Shown: in pieces, positions 8,976 to 15,461 of the stretch
How positions within the stretch are numbered: the first letter of the stretch is position 1
How the letters are laid out: each line of letters opens with the position of its first letter
Assembly (NCBI RefSeq): GCF_037076345.1
Contig: NZ_AP024702.1
Span: 3,286,001-3,350,000, forward strand
Source of the DNA: Haloferula helveola
GTDB taxonomy: Bacteria > Verrucomicrobiota > Verrucomicrobiia > Verrucomicrobiales > Akkermansiaceae
Direction of reading: 5' to 3'
Length of the DNA stretch: 64,000 nt
Translations under genes and position numbers: made by a program
Notes under the pieces: generated by a model
What the model saw: only the letters and a program-made list of their open reading frames with translations
Told to the model about the DNA's origin: nothing
Databases searched by the model: none

Positions 8976-10351
8976 GACTCAGTTCACTTGGTAATCGCGC
9001 TACAGCCGGAATCTCCATCTTGATCATTGGATATTCCTTGTTGGATATTGGATATTCCGCCGAGGCACTCCCGCTCTCTTCCTCCTACTGGCAAAGCGAC
9101 TCCTTCGTGAAGTCCTTCAATGGCAGTTACCGGATCGAGGCTCGGATCGAACCGGTGGTTTCGACCGAGGAAAGGGGACTGCTGGTCGAGGTGCAGAAGC
9201 TGATGGAGGATGGCAAGCGCGAGTCGGCGCTGGAGAAGGTCAAGGACAGCAAGCTGACGTCCGAGTCGGCCGCGTTGCAGTTCAATCTCGGGAACCTGTA
9301 CTTCGAGGAAGGGAAACTTGAGGAGGCGAAGAAGGCCTACGAAGAGGCGATCGGGAAGTATCCGTCGTTCCGTCGCGCCCATCGGAATCTGGCGATGGTG
9401 CTGGTTCGCGAAGGCGAGCTCGACGAGGGGCTCGAGCATTTGCTCGAAGCTCTGCGGCTCGGAGACTCCGATGGTACGACCTACGGGTTGCTCGGGTTCT
9501 GCCGCCTGCAGAAGGGCGAGTGGGCGAGCGCCTTGCAGGCGTATCGGATGGCGCAGCTCGGACAGCCGGACTCGGCCGAGTGGAAGGCGGGCGTGGCGCA
9601 GTGCCTGCAGAATCTGGACGAGCGCGAGGAGGCGGTGGCGTTGCTGGATGAGGTGATCCGTCAGCGGCCGAACGAGGCTTCGTATGCCGGTTTGCAGGCG
9701 TCGATCCTGCTCGATCTCGGTGAGAACGAGGCGGCGGTGAAAGCGCTCGAACTGCCGCGAAGGCTGGGGACGCTCGATCCTGACAGCTTGCTCTTGCTCG
9801 CCGACTTGCATCTGCGAGCCGGACGCGTTGAAGACTCGAAGGCGATCGTCGCCGAGGCCTTCGGTGGGGAAACGAAGCCATCGGAAGGGCGGATCATTTC
9901 ACTGATCGGATCGTCGATCTCGGCGAAGCAGTGGGAACTGGCCGAAGAGTTGGTCGAGAAGGCGAAGTCCGAGGAAGGCAGTCCGTCACGGGCGTTCCGC
10001 TTGGCGACAGCGAGGTTGGCGATCGAGTCGGAGAAGGCGCCCGAGGAAGGCGTCGCGGAGCTGGAGAAGCTGATTGCCGAAGACCCGACCGATGGCGCGG
10101 CCATGCTGGCGTTGGCGGATTTCCGTTTCGGGGAGAAGGCGTATGATACGGCGGCGTTGCTCTACGAACGGGCGGCGGCGGTGGAAGAGACGGCCGCGGA
10201 CGCATGGGTCGGGCTGGCGCGGGTCCGGGTCGAGCAGCGGAACTACGATGCGGCGCTTGAGGCGGTCGAGCGGGCGCTTGAGTTGCGTCCCGGTGGCGAG
10301 TTGGAGGCGTATCGGGAAAGCCTCGCGCAGTTGGTTGAGGCGGCGCGCTGA
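8972..10351 (+). CDS. TPR-repeat periplasmic protein of the TonB/TtpC operon
   Basis: A 459-residue protein with an N-terminal hydrophobic segment (about residues 14-29) that ends SAEA and looks like a signal peptide; it is encoded by the right inverted repeat of the preceding element. From about residue 80 to the end it is built of TPR units, for example NLGNLYFEEGKLEEAKKAYEEA, NLAMVLVREGELDEGLEHLLEA, and near the end WVGLARVRVEQRNYDAALEAVERAL. A TPR protein is the normal last gene of TtpC-type TonB clusters, where it is needed for, or helps, energised uptake. The final 29 codons are part of a 179-bp duplication (second copy at 10486). Confidence 0.85.
   Translation: MRLSSLGNRATAGISILIIGYSLLDIGYSAEALPLSSSYWQSDSFVKSFNGSYRIEARIEPVVSTEERGLLVEVQKLMEDGKRESALEKVKDSKLTSESAALQFNLGNLYFEEGKLEEAKKAYEEAIGKYPSFRRAHRNLAMVLVREGELDEGLEHLLEALRLGDSDGTTYGLLGFCRLQKGEWASALQAYRMAQLGQPDSAEWKAGVAQCLQNLDEREEAVALLDEVIRQRPNEASYAGLQASILLDLGENEAAVKALELPRRLGTLDPDSLLLLADLHLRAGRVEDSKAIVAEAFGGETKPSEGRIISLIGSSISAKQWELAEELVEKAKSEEGSPSRAFRLATARLAIESEKAPEEGVAELEKLIAEDPTDGAAMLALADFRFGEKAYDTAALLYERAAAVEETAADAWVGLARVRVEQRNYDAALEAVERALELRPGGELEAYRESLAQLVEAAR
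9021..9058 (-). repeat. Right 38-bp inverted repeat of four-helix-bundle element
   Basis: Mate of 8564-8601 in opposite orientation (two mismatches). It lies inside the TPR reading frame and encodes residues of the type IIGYSLLDIGYS, a repeated IGYS/DIGYS pattern that forms the hydrophobic core of the signal peptide. Confidence 0.85.
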
Positions 10352-10442
10352 GTCGGTTCGCCGGGGTAGTGCAGCCCCCTGAAGGGGGGACTACGAACCC
10401 CAGTGGCCGGCCAGTGTGGTTTGTAGTTCCCCGTTTGCGGGG
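10264..10442 (+). repeat. 179-bp direct repeat, copy 1 (TPR 3' end plus palindromes)
   Basis: It covers the last codons and stop of the TPR gene plus about 90 bases of GC-rich palindromic DNA (CCCCCTGAAGGGGG-type stem and an AACTACGAACCCC / GTAGTT pair around a GGCCGGCC centre). The second copy is exactly 222 bases downstream. Confidence 0.85.
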
Positions 10443-10681
10443 TTTGAGTTCGGTTCCGCCTACGCCCTGATGTGTCTCGAATCGTGGTCGAGCGGGTGCT
10501 TGAGTTGCGTCCCGGTGGCGAGTTGGAGGCGTATCGGGAAAGCCTCGCGCAGTTGGTGGAGGCGGCGCGCTGAGTCGTTTCGCCGGGGTTGTGCAACCCC
10601 CTGAAGGGGGAACTACGAACCCCAGTGGCCGGCCAGTGATGTTTGTAGTTCCCCGTTTACGGGGCACTTCGGAGCGATGAG
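10443..10681 (+). repeat. Spacer and 179-bp direct repeat, copy 2, with REP-like palindromes
   Basis: Copy 2 runs 10486-10664 and differs from copy 1 at only a few positions. It contains a truncated non-functional copy of the TPR gene end (including its stop) and the same palindromes: CCCCCTGAAGGGGG near 10599, and an imperfect inverted repeat about 10610-10654 centred on GGCCGGCC. The stretch 10352-10681 has no gene of its own and lies between the convergent TPR and trpC genes, so the stems may also end transcription from both sides. Confidence 0.75.
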
Positions 10682-11485
10682 TTACTCCGCACCGTCCACA
10701 CCCGCATGCAGCTCGAGCATGGCCATGATTTCCGACGCGGGGTCGTTGGCCCGCATGAGCGTCTCGCCGATCAGGACCGCGTTGGAACCGGCGTCGAGCA
10801 CGCGCTGGCAATCGGCCAGCGACTTCAGGCCGGACTCGGAGACCAGCAGAGTGCCATCGGGCACCTCGTCGGCCAACGCCTCGGTGGTCGCGAGGTCGGT
10901 GGTGAAGGTCTTGAGGTTGCGGTTGTTGATCCCGATCAGGTCGGCGCCGAGGTCCAGCGCTCGTTCCATTTCCGGCAGGTCGTGGACTTCGACGAGCACG
11001 TCGAGTTGGAAGTCCTTGGCCTCCTGATAGAGGCTCTTGAGCAGTTCGTCATCGAGGGCCGCGACGATCAGCAGCACGGCATCGGCGCCGGCGACGACAG
11101 CCTCGTGGATCTGGATGGGATGGACGGTGAAGTCCTTGCGGAGCAGGGGAGCTTCCGAAAATTCGGCGATCTTCGCGAGGTAGCTCAGCGAACCCTGGAA
11201 GTAAGGCTCGTCGGTCAGGATCGAAAGGCAGGACGCGCCGCCGTCGAGGTAGCGCCTGGCCTGCCGGATCGGGTCAAAATCCGGGTCGATCACCCCGGCC
11301 GACGGGGACGCCTTCTTGACCTCCGCGATCACCCCGAGCCGGTCGGGCCCGCGGTCGAGCGCGGCGCGGAATCCCCGGAAATCGTTGCGCTGGAGGGCGG
11401 CGGCGCGCAGGTGGCCGGCGCGGGGCATCAGGGCTTCGACCTCCTGATGCTTGGTGGCGATGATTTCGGCGAGCTTGTCGGACAT
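10682..11485 (-). CDS. trpC: Indole-3-glycerol phosphate synthase
   Basis: A 267-residue TIM-barrel enzyme that closes the indole ring in tryptophan synthesis, converting CdRP to indole-3-glycerol phosphate. The family motifs are all readable: VIAEVKKASPSAGVI (catalytic Lys in EVKKASPS), ASCLSILTDEPYFQGS, PLLRKDFTVHPIQI (catalytic Lys in LRKDF), ADAVLLIVAAL, VEVHDLPEMERAL (Glu), GINNRNLKTF and LVSESGLKS, ending with the phosphate-binding AVLIGETLMRA. Length is normal. No other trp genes are adjacent, so trpC stands alone here. The start at 11485 gives a standard N-terminus (MSDKLAEIIATKHQEVE). Confidence 0.97.
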   Translation of the reverse strand: MSDKLAEIIATKHQEVEALMPRAGHLRAAALQRNDFRGFRAALDRGPDRLGVIAEVKKASPSAGVIDPDFDPIRQARRYLDGGASCLSILTDEPYFQGSLSYLAKIAEFSEAPLLRKDFTVHPIQIHEAVVAGADAVLLIVAALDDELLKSLYQEAKDFQLDVLVEVHDLPEMERALDLGADLIGINNRNLKTFTTDLATTEALADEVPDGTLLVSESGLKSLADCQRVLDAGSNAVLIGETLMRANDPASEIMAMLELHAGVDGAE

Positions 11486-11609
11486 GCAGGGAGTTCCAAG
11501 TTTCGGGTTTGAAGTTTCAAGCGCGAAGATTCAGGCTGTCAGGAAGTTTGAAAAAATCTCTTGCCCGGGCGCGAATGGGATGTAGAAACCCCGCACGCGT
11601 TCGCGCAAC

Positions 11610-11684
11610 GCGGGTGTAGCTCAGGGGTAGAGCGCAACCTTGCCAAGGTTGATGTCGTCAGTTCGAATCTGATCACCCGCTCCA
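11610..11684 (+). tRNA. tRNA-Gly (GCC anticodon)
   Basis: The 7-bp acceptor stem GCGGGTG/CACCCGC is perfect. The D arm reads GCTCAGGGGTAGAGC, the anticodon loop is CTTGCCAA with anticodon GCC, and the T arm contains GTTCGAATC. The CCA end is encoded at 11682-11684. A tyrosine integrase gene begins 125 bases downstream, so this gene is the likely attachment site of the island; its 3' end is intact. Confidence 0.96.
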
Positions 11685-11694
11685 TTGATTTTAA

Positions 11695-11725
11695 AGGGCT
11701 TACGGGAAACCGTAAGCCCTTTTTC
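11695..11725 (+). terminator. Rho-independent terminator after tRNA-Gly
   Basis: A perfect 11-bp stem AGGGCTTACGG / CCGTAAGCCCT with a GAAA tetraloop is followed by TTTTTC. It directly follows the tRNA and separates it from the integrase gene. Confidence 0.92.
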
Positions 11726-11809
11726 TGTGGCGGCATCCACGATAAATCCACGGAAATCCACACTATTTTCTTCTGAAATTGCGCCGTTTTTGCCACTTTC
11801 GTCCCTGCC

Positions 11810-12970
11810 ATGGGACGCAACGCAACGCTTTCACCCGCCTACCAGAAGAGCAAGCAGGCGTGGGTTCTCTCGATTCCTCCGAGGCTGTCCAGCACCGGCA
11901 AGCGTTCCCAGGAGTATTACCAGACCAAGCGGGAGGCGGAGGTGAGGTCCGCTTCTCTCAAGAAGCTGGAAAAACAGAACCGGCGGTTGGCCGTCAAGGC
12001 GTCCACGGACCTGATCCGCGATGCGGTGGAGCTCGACGAGCTGGCGCGGTTCCACGGCTTCTCCGGGCTTCGTGAGGCCTTCATGACGTGGGCGGAAGAT
12101 CACGAGCGGCAGAATTCGTCGGTCAGCTTTGGCGAGCTTGTCGAAGCTCATGAGGCTGATCATTCGGAGAACTGGTCTTCCACCTACCTTGCCGCCCGCT
12201 GGAAGCCCTTCCGAAACAAGGTCCGGGGGTTGGAGCCCACCCCGATTGTGACCATGGACACTGACTTCTGGAGAGAGTGGCTCGGCAAGTGGAGGACGAA
12301 GGAGAAGCCTGCACCTGCCAGCTACAATCAGCTCGTGAGCATGCTCGGAACGGTTTTCGGCCACGAGAAGGCCAAGCGCAGCCACGGGCACAATCCCATC
12401 GAGCACATTCCCAGGCTCAAGGATGTTCGTGGCGAGGTCTGCGTGTCCACGCCTGAGGAGGTTGGAGCGCTCCTCGCGTGGTGTTGGACGAATGACCGAG
12501 ATCTCGTGCCCTACTTCGTGCTGGGCTTTTTCGCCGGCATGCGGCCGCTCTCGGAGATTAAGCCGACCCGCTTCGAGCAGATCAATTTCAAGGAGCGGAT
12601 TATCGACTGCGTGACCACCAAGACCCACCGCAACCCGCGGCGTCAGATTCCGATCGAAGACAACGCCTTGAAGTGGTTGGAGCCGTTCAAGAGTGCCCGG
12701 GGAAGCGTGATTCCGTCGAACTTCACCAAACGCTTTGGGGCGGCGCGCAAGGCTGCGAAAGTGTCGTGGGGTCATGACATCATGCGTCACTCCTACGGTT
12801 CGTATTTCGAAGCGCTCCATCGGGGCACTCCGGGGTGCCGTGAGAATCTCACTTACAACATGGGGCACAGCAGCTTCAAAACCTACGAGCAGAAATACCG
12901 CAATGGCAGGATCACACCGAAACAGGCCGGACTCTTCTGGAAGATTGTCCCGCCGCAAGAGGAGGATTGA
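11810..12970 (+). CDS. Tyrosine recombinase / site-specific integrase
   Basis: A 386-residue integrase. The N-terminal part (about 1-110) resembles an arm-type DNA-binding and linker region, and the core-binding domain is around 100-210. The catalytic domain starts near 220 and shows GFFAGMRPLSEIKP (catalytic Arg245), TTKTHRNPRRQIPI (Lys), HDIMRHSYGSYF (second Arg with the following His) and MGHSSFKTYEQKYR (His and nucleophilic Tyr). It lies just past tRNA-Gly, the usual site for this class, and should insert and help excise the island. The small HTH gene on the opposite strand next to it is a candidate directionality factor. Confidence 0.92.
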   Translation: MGRNATLSPAYQKSKQAWVLSIPPRLSSTGKRSQEYYQTKREAEVRSASLKKLEKQNRRLAVKASTDLIRDAVELDELARFHGFSGLREAFMTWAEDHERQNSSVSFGELVEAHEADHSENWSSTYLAARWKPFRNKVRGLEPTPIVTMDTDFWREWLGKWRTKEKPAPASYNQLVSMLGTVFGHEKAKRSHGHNPIEHIPRLKDVRGEVCVSTPEEVGALLAWCWTNDRDLVPYFVLGFFAGMRPLSEIKPTRFEQINFKERIIDCVTTKTHRNPRRQIPIEDNALKWLEPFKSARGSVIPSNFTKRFGAARKAAKVSWGHDIMRHSYGSYFEALHRGTPGCRENLTYNMGHSSFKTYEQKYRNGRITPKQAGLFWKIVPPQEED

Positions 12971-12976
12971 GCCCGG

Positions 12977-13279
12977 TCAGCTGAAATCGTCGCTTTCGAG
13001 TGTCTCGATGACTTCCAGGAAGGCGACTTTGCGGATGACGTGTTTTCTGCCCAGCTTGAAGACTTTGCCTCCTGCCTCGCGGAGTCGTCTCCGAAGCGTG
13101 TCCTGAGAAACGCCGAAGCGACAGGCCAGAGCCTCGATTTCAAGCACTTCCAACATGTCGTCGATCGATTGTTGGGCCGCTATGCCTTCAATCCGCGTTC
13201 TGAGCTGATCGACGTCGCCGACGAGCACGGCGAGCTTGTCCATGGGGGTCAGGCTGGCGGTTCTTTGGGCGGTGGTCAT
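12977..13279 (-). CDS. Small helix-turn-helix DNA-binding protein, excisionase-like
   Basis: A 100-residue protein. A predicted helical N-terminal part (about 1-40) precedes a winged-helix-like motif: EIEALACRFGVSQDTLRRRLREAGGKVFKLGRKHVIRK is the HTH plus basic wing seen in MerR/Xis-like proteins (about residues 47-86, quoted here in its recognisable pieces LACRFGVSQDTLRR and KLGRKHVIRK). It converges on the integrase, with 6 bases between the stops. Position and fold suggest an excision/recombination directionality factor, but a general regulator of the island is also possible. Confidence 0.65.
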   Translation of the reverse strand: MTTAQRTASLTPMDKLAVLVGDVDQLRTRIEGIAAQQSIDDMLEVLEIEALACRFGVSQDTLRRRLREAGGKVFKLGRKHVIRKVAFLEVIETLESDDFS

Positions 13280-13545
13280 GCGGGTATCTCGGGGTGCTCA
13301 CGGGTAAAACGTCCGCCAGTGGCAGTTCAACCGGATCAAACCCACGAGAAGCTCCAAAGGCTGATTCTCTTGTTCGGTTCCTCCCTGATTGCCTGAATTT
13401 GCCTCTAGCATACGGCGGTCATCGGTCAAACCCCTCCAAACCGGCCCCGCCTCCGGCGGCCTGGGTTTGACCGCCGCCCTCCTGCCGAATGCTTCCCCGG
13501 CTGGCAATCCCATCAGGGAGAAACCAACCAAGAAGGAGAACAGCC

Positions 13546-13947
13546 ATGGGGCTAGACATGTATTTGACCGGAGAATCTTATCTGGTGCACGACTGGGAGA
13601 ATCCCGAGAACAACCGGACTGAGGGCGGTTTTCGCATCAAGGGCTACGAGCTGGACCTGGGCTACTGGCGCAAGCATCCGGATCTTCACGGATTCATCGT
13701 TGAGACGTTCGCGGACGGAATCGATGAGTGCCAACGGATCGAACTGAGTGCACCGGGAATACTGAAGGTCATTGAAGCCATCCGACAAGAGAGACTGCCG
13801 AAGACCGACGGGTTCTTCTTTGGCGAAAGCACCAACGATCAGGAGCAAAGGGACGAAGCCATCGGAACGTTCCAGAAAGCCGCTGAGTGGCTTCAGAACC
13901 CTGAGCCCGGCAAATGGAAGAGCGTTGTGTATCAGGCAAGCTGGTAG
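13546..13947 (+). CDS. Conserved phage/island-type hypothetical protein (MGLDMYL N-terminus)
   Basis: A 133-residue acidic protein. The start at 13546 has an AAGGAG box nine bases upstream. It opens MGLDMYLTGESYL, a start seen in a family of small proteins common on phages and mobile elements; further on YELDLGYWRKHPDLHGFIVE and FFFGESTNDQEQRDEAIGTFQKA are typical of that family. I do not know a function. It has no signal or membrane segment, so it is probably cytoplasmic. Confidence 0.7.
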   Translation: MGLDMYLTGESYLVHDWENPENNRTEGGFRIKGYELDLGYWRKHPDLHGFIVETFADGIDECQRIELSAPGILKVIEAIRQERLPKTDGFFFGESTNDQEQRDEAIGTFQKAAEWLQNPEPGKWKSVVYQASW

Positions 13948-14047
13948 GCAGCGGACTTGGCTCACGTCTCGTGAGCGGAGCTTCTCCATCGGTAGTCGTC
14001 CCATTGCGTTCGGGGCCGATTTGTCCTACTTTCGATTCGAATCGAAA

Positions 14048-14560
14048 ATGCCAGCCGAGCCGAGCTGGAAGGAGCAGAACTTGGGAATACCAGAATGGAT
14101 TGCAGTGGTGTCGGTTGTCGTGGCGTTGATTTCGCTGGCGATCCAGCAACACCTTTCACGGCAGCAGAGCAGGTTCGAGGCGAGAGCCCGGCAGTATGAC
14201 CGAACGACGGCGCTACTGTTCAAGGCCATGGACAATCCGGATCTTCTCGACGCCATCAGCGGGGACTCCGGTGAAGACCAGAGGCAGAGACGATTTCGAC
14301 AAGTCTGGATCAATCACACGATGGTCATGTTCGGGCAGCGGCGCCTCTTTACCTCCGCTGAATGGAAGAGCACCCTTGAGGACATCAGGGACTTCATGAA
14401 TGCCCCTGAAATTAGAACGCATTGGGAGCGCTATGGCTGCTACTATGCTCCGGATTTCCGGGAGTTTATCGATAGCACGATCTATCCACGAAAAGGGGGA
14501 GACTCCGTGAAGGAGCCTCCCCCGAAAGCCAGCGAGGAGCATCAGGCTTCGCTGACCTGA
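14048..14560 (+). CDS. Single-pass membrane protein, unknown function
   Basis: A 170-residue protein. From the ATG at 14048 there is one membrane helix (about residues 14-31, WIAVVSVVVALISLAIQQ) followed by a cytoplasmic-looking domain with RQYDRTTALLFKAMDNPDLLDAI and RRLFTSAEWKSTLEDIRDFMNAPEIRTHWERY. The pattern recalls DUF6082-type proteins best known from actinobacteria (helix, then an Asn-Pro-containing helical domain); that link is tentative. Its 3' end overlaps the convergent small gene by 19 bases. Confidence 0.55.
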   Translation: MPAEPSWKEQNLGIPEWIAVVSVVVALISLAIQQHLSRQQSRFEARARQYDRTTALLFKAMDNPDLLDAISGDSGEDQRQRRFRQVWINHTMVMFGQRRLFTSAEWKSTLEDIRDFMNAPEIRTHWERYGCYYAPDFREFIDSTIYPRKGGDSVKEPPPKASEEHQASLT

Positions 14561-14766
14561 GCGGCAATCGCCCTCAGGACCTCAAACGGTATCGAGACGA
14601 AGTCTTCACCCTCTGGTGCCGACAGGCTTTCTCGTTCCCGAGTGCTCAACTTGTTGCCTTGAACGTAGGCGTTCCCTTCTTCGGTCAGGATTACCGCCGG
14701 GCATTGGCCCCCGTTGCACAGTTCCGCCTGAGGCCCGTTCTCTCCAATGATTGTCCGTATAGTCAT
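14542..14766 (-). CDS. Small hypothetical protein with Cys motif
   Basis: A 74-residue protein when started at the ATG at 14766. It contains CNGGQCPAVILTEEGNAYVQGN and ends FVSIPFEVLRAIAAQV. The layout (a short CxxxxCP strand, then a strand with VQG, then a PxEVLR helix) resembles small proteins found beside DUF6082-like genes in actinobacteria, which would fit its convergent neighbour. No function is known. No clear Shine-Dalgarno is seen, so the exact start is uncertain. Confidence 0.5.
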   Translation of the reverse strand: MTIRTIIGENGPQAELCNGGQCPAVILTEEGNAYVQGNKLSTRERESLSAPEGEDFVSIPFEVLRAIAAQVSEA

Positions 14767-14809
14767 GATGGTCAATGGGTAGTGACTCTTGGTCTGATTG
14801 TTGGTAGAA

Positions 14810-14833
14810 TGAACAGAATACGCATTCTGTTCA
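14810..14833 (+). repeat. Left 24-bp recombination-site-like palindrome
   Basis: The arms TGAACAGAAT and ATTCTGTTCA are perfect 10-bp inverted copies around ACGC. The site ends four bases before the recombinase ATG at 14837, so it overlaps the promoter/leader and could be both core site and operator. The only other copy I find is at 19322. Confidence 0.85.
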
Positions 14834-14836
14834 CCC

Positions 14837-15406
14837 ATGGGTCTGGAGGGGCTATTGTTTCATCACGCCGGGAACCGCAAATACCTCAACGCGAGCGAGC
14901 GGCAGCGCTTCTACAACGCAGCCTTGGGAGTTGACGACTCTCTGCGAAAAGCGTTTCTGCTCACGCTCTACTACACCGGGGCAAGAGTATCAGAAGCTCT
15001 TGCCCTAGAATGGACGAACCTCGATGCTGACGAGGGGGTAATAGTTATACGCACCCTGAAGCAAAGAGCTTCGATCCGTAGTCGAGCTGTGCCAGTCCCA
15101 ATCGAGCTAATCGAGTGTATTAGAACAACGGATCGTCAAGAACGACGTATATGGGGCTTCTGCAGAACCACAGGTTGGAAGCTGGTAAAGAAATGCATGA
15201 GTGCAGCCAGCATCGAGGGGGTCAAAGCATGCCCGAAAGGACTCAGGCATGGATTCGCTGTCGCGTGCATTAATGCCAAGGTTCCGGTCTCGACGATCAA
15301 GAAGTGGTTGGGGCATACAAGGCTGGAATCAACAACCGTGTATTTGGATTTGATTGGCGAGGACGAACGCGATCTGGCGCGGCGTTTGTGGAAAAATGGG
15401 AACTAG
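14837..15406 (+). CDS. Short tyrosine recombinase lacking the N-terminal core-binding domain
   Basis: A 189-residue protein consisting almost only of the catalytic domain of phage-integrase-type recombinases. It has LLTLYYTGARVSEALALEW (catalytic Arg50), a Lys-bearing beta-hairpin near residue 75, CPKGLRHGFAV (Arg137), WLGHTRLESTTVYLDL (His160 and the nucleophile Tyr169). All residues needed for strand exchange appear present; only the SAM-like core-binding domain (usually about 100 residues) is missing. The gene sits directly inside the left 24-bp site, so I infer it acts on the two flanking sites to move or invert the cassette. Confidence 0.88.
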   Translation: MGLEGLLFHHAGNRKYLNASERQRFYNAALGVDDSLRKAFLLTLYYTGARVSEALALEWTNLDADEGVIVIRTLKQRASIRSRAVPVPIELIECIRTTDRQERRIWGFCRTTGWKLVKKCMSAASIEGVKACPKGLRHGFAVACINAKVPVSTIKKWLGHTRLESTTVYLDLIGEDERDLARRLWKNGN

Positions 15407-15461
15407 AACGGAGATACGATACACCTTAATTTGTAAGATTGCCCTTGCGTCTCCATTGGGG

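Larger units (their letters stand above)
8564..9058 (+). mobile_element. Inverted-repeat-bounded four-helix-bundle element inside the TonB operon
   Basis: The two ends are 38-bp inverted repeats (8564-8601 and 9021-9058) that match at 36 of 38 positions when one is reverse-complemented. They enclose one gene for a four-helix-bundle (23S rRNA intervening-sequence-type) protein. The left repeat holds that gene's ribosome-binding site and start; the right repeat is translated as part of the next gene's N-terminus. I infer an inserted element, because the same TonB-TPR gene order is normally contiguous. No target duplication could be made out. Confidence 0.65.

Noticed and set aside
13280..13545. 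Searched for a CRISPR array or attachment-site repeat in spacers near the integrase
   Set aside because: No regularly spaced repeats and no copy of the tRNA-Gly 3' end seen; the right attachment site of the island remains unknown.
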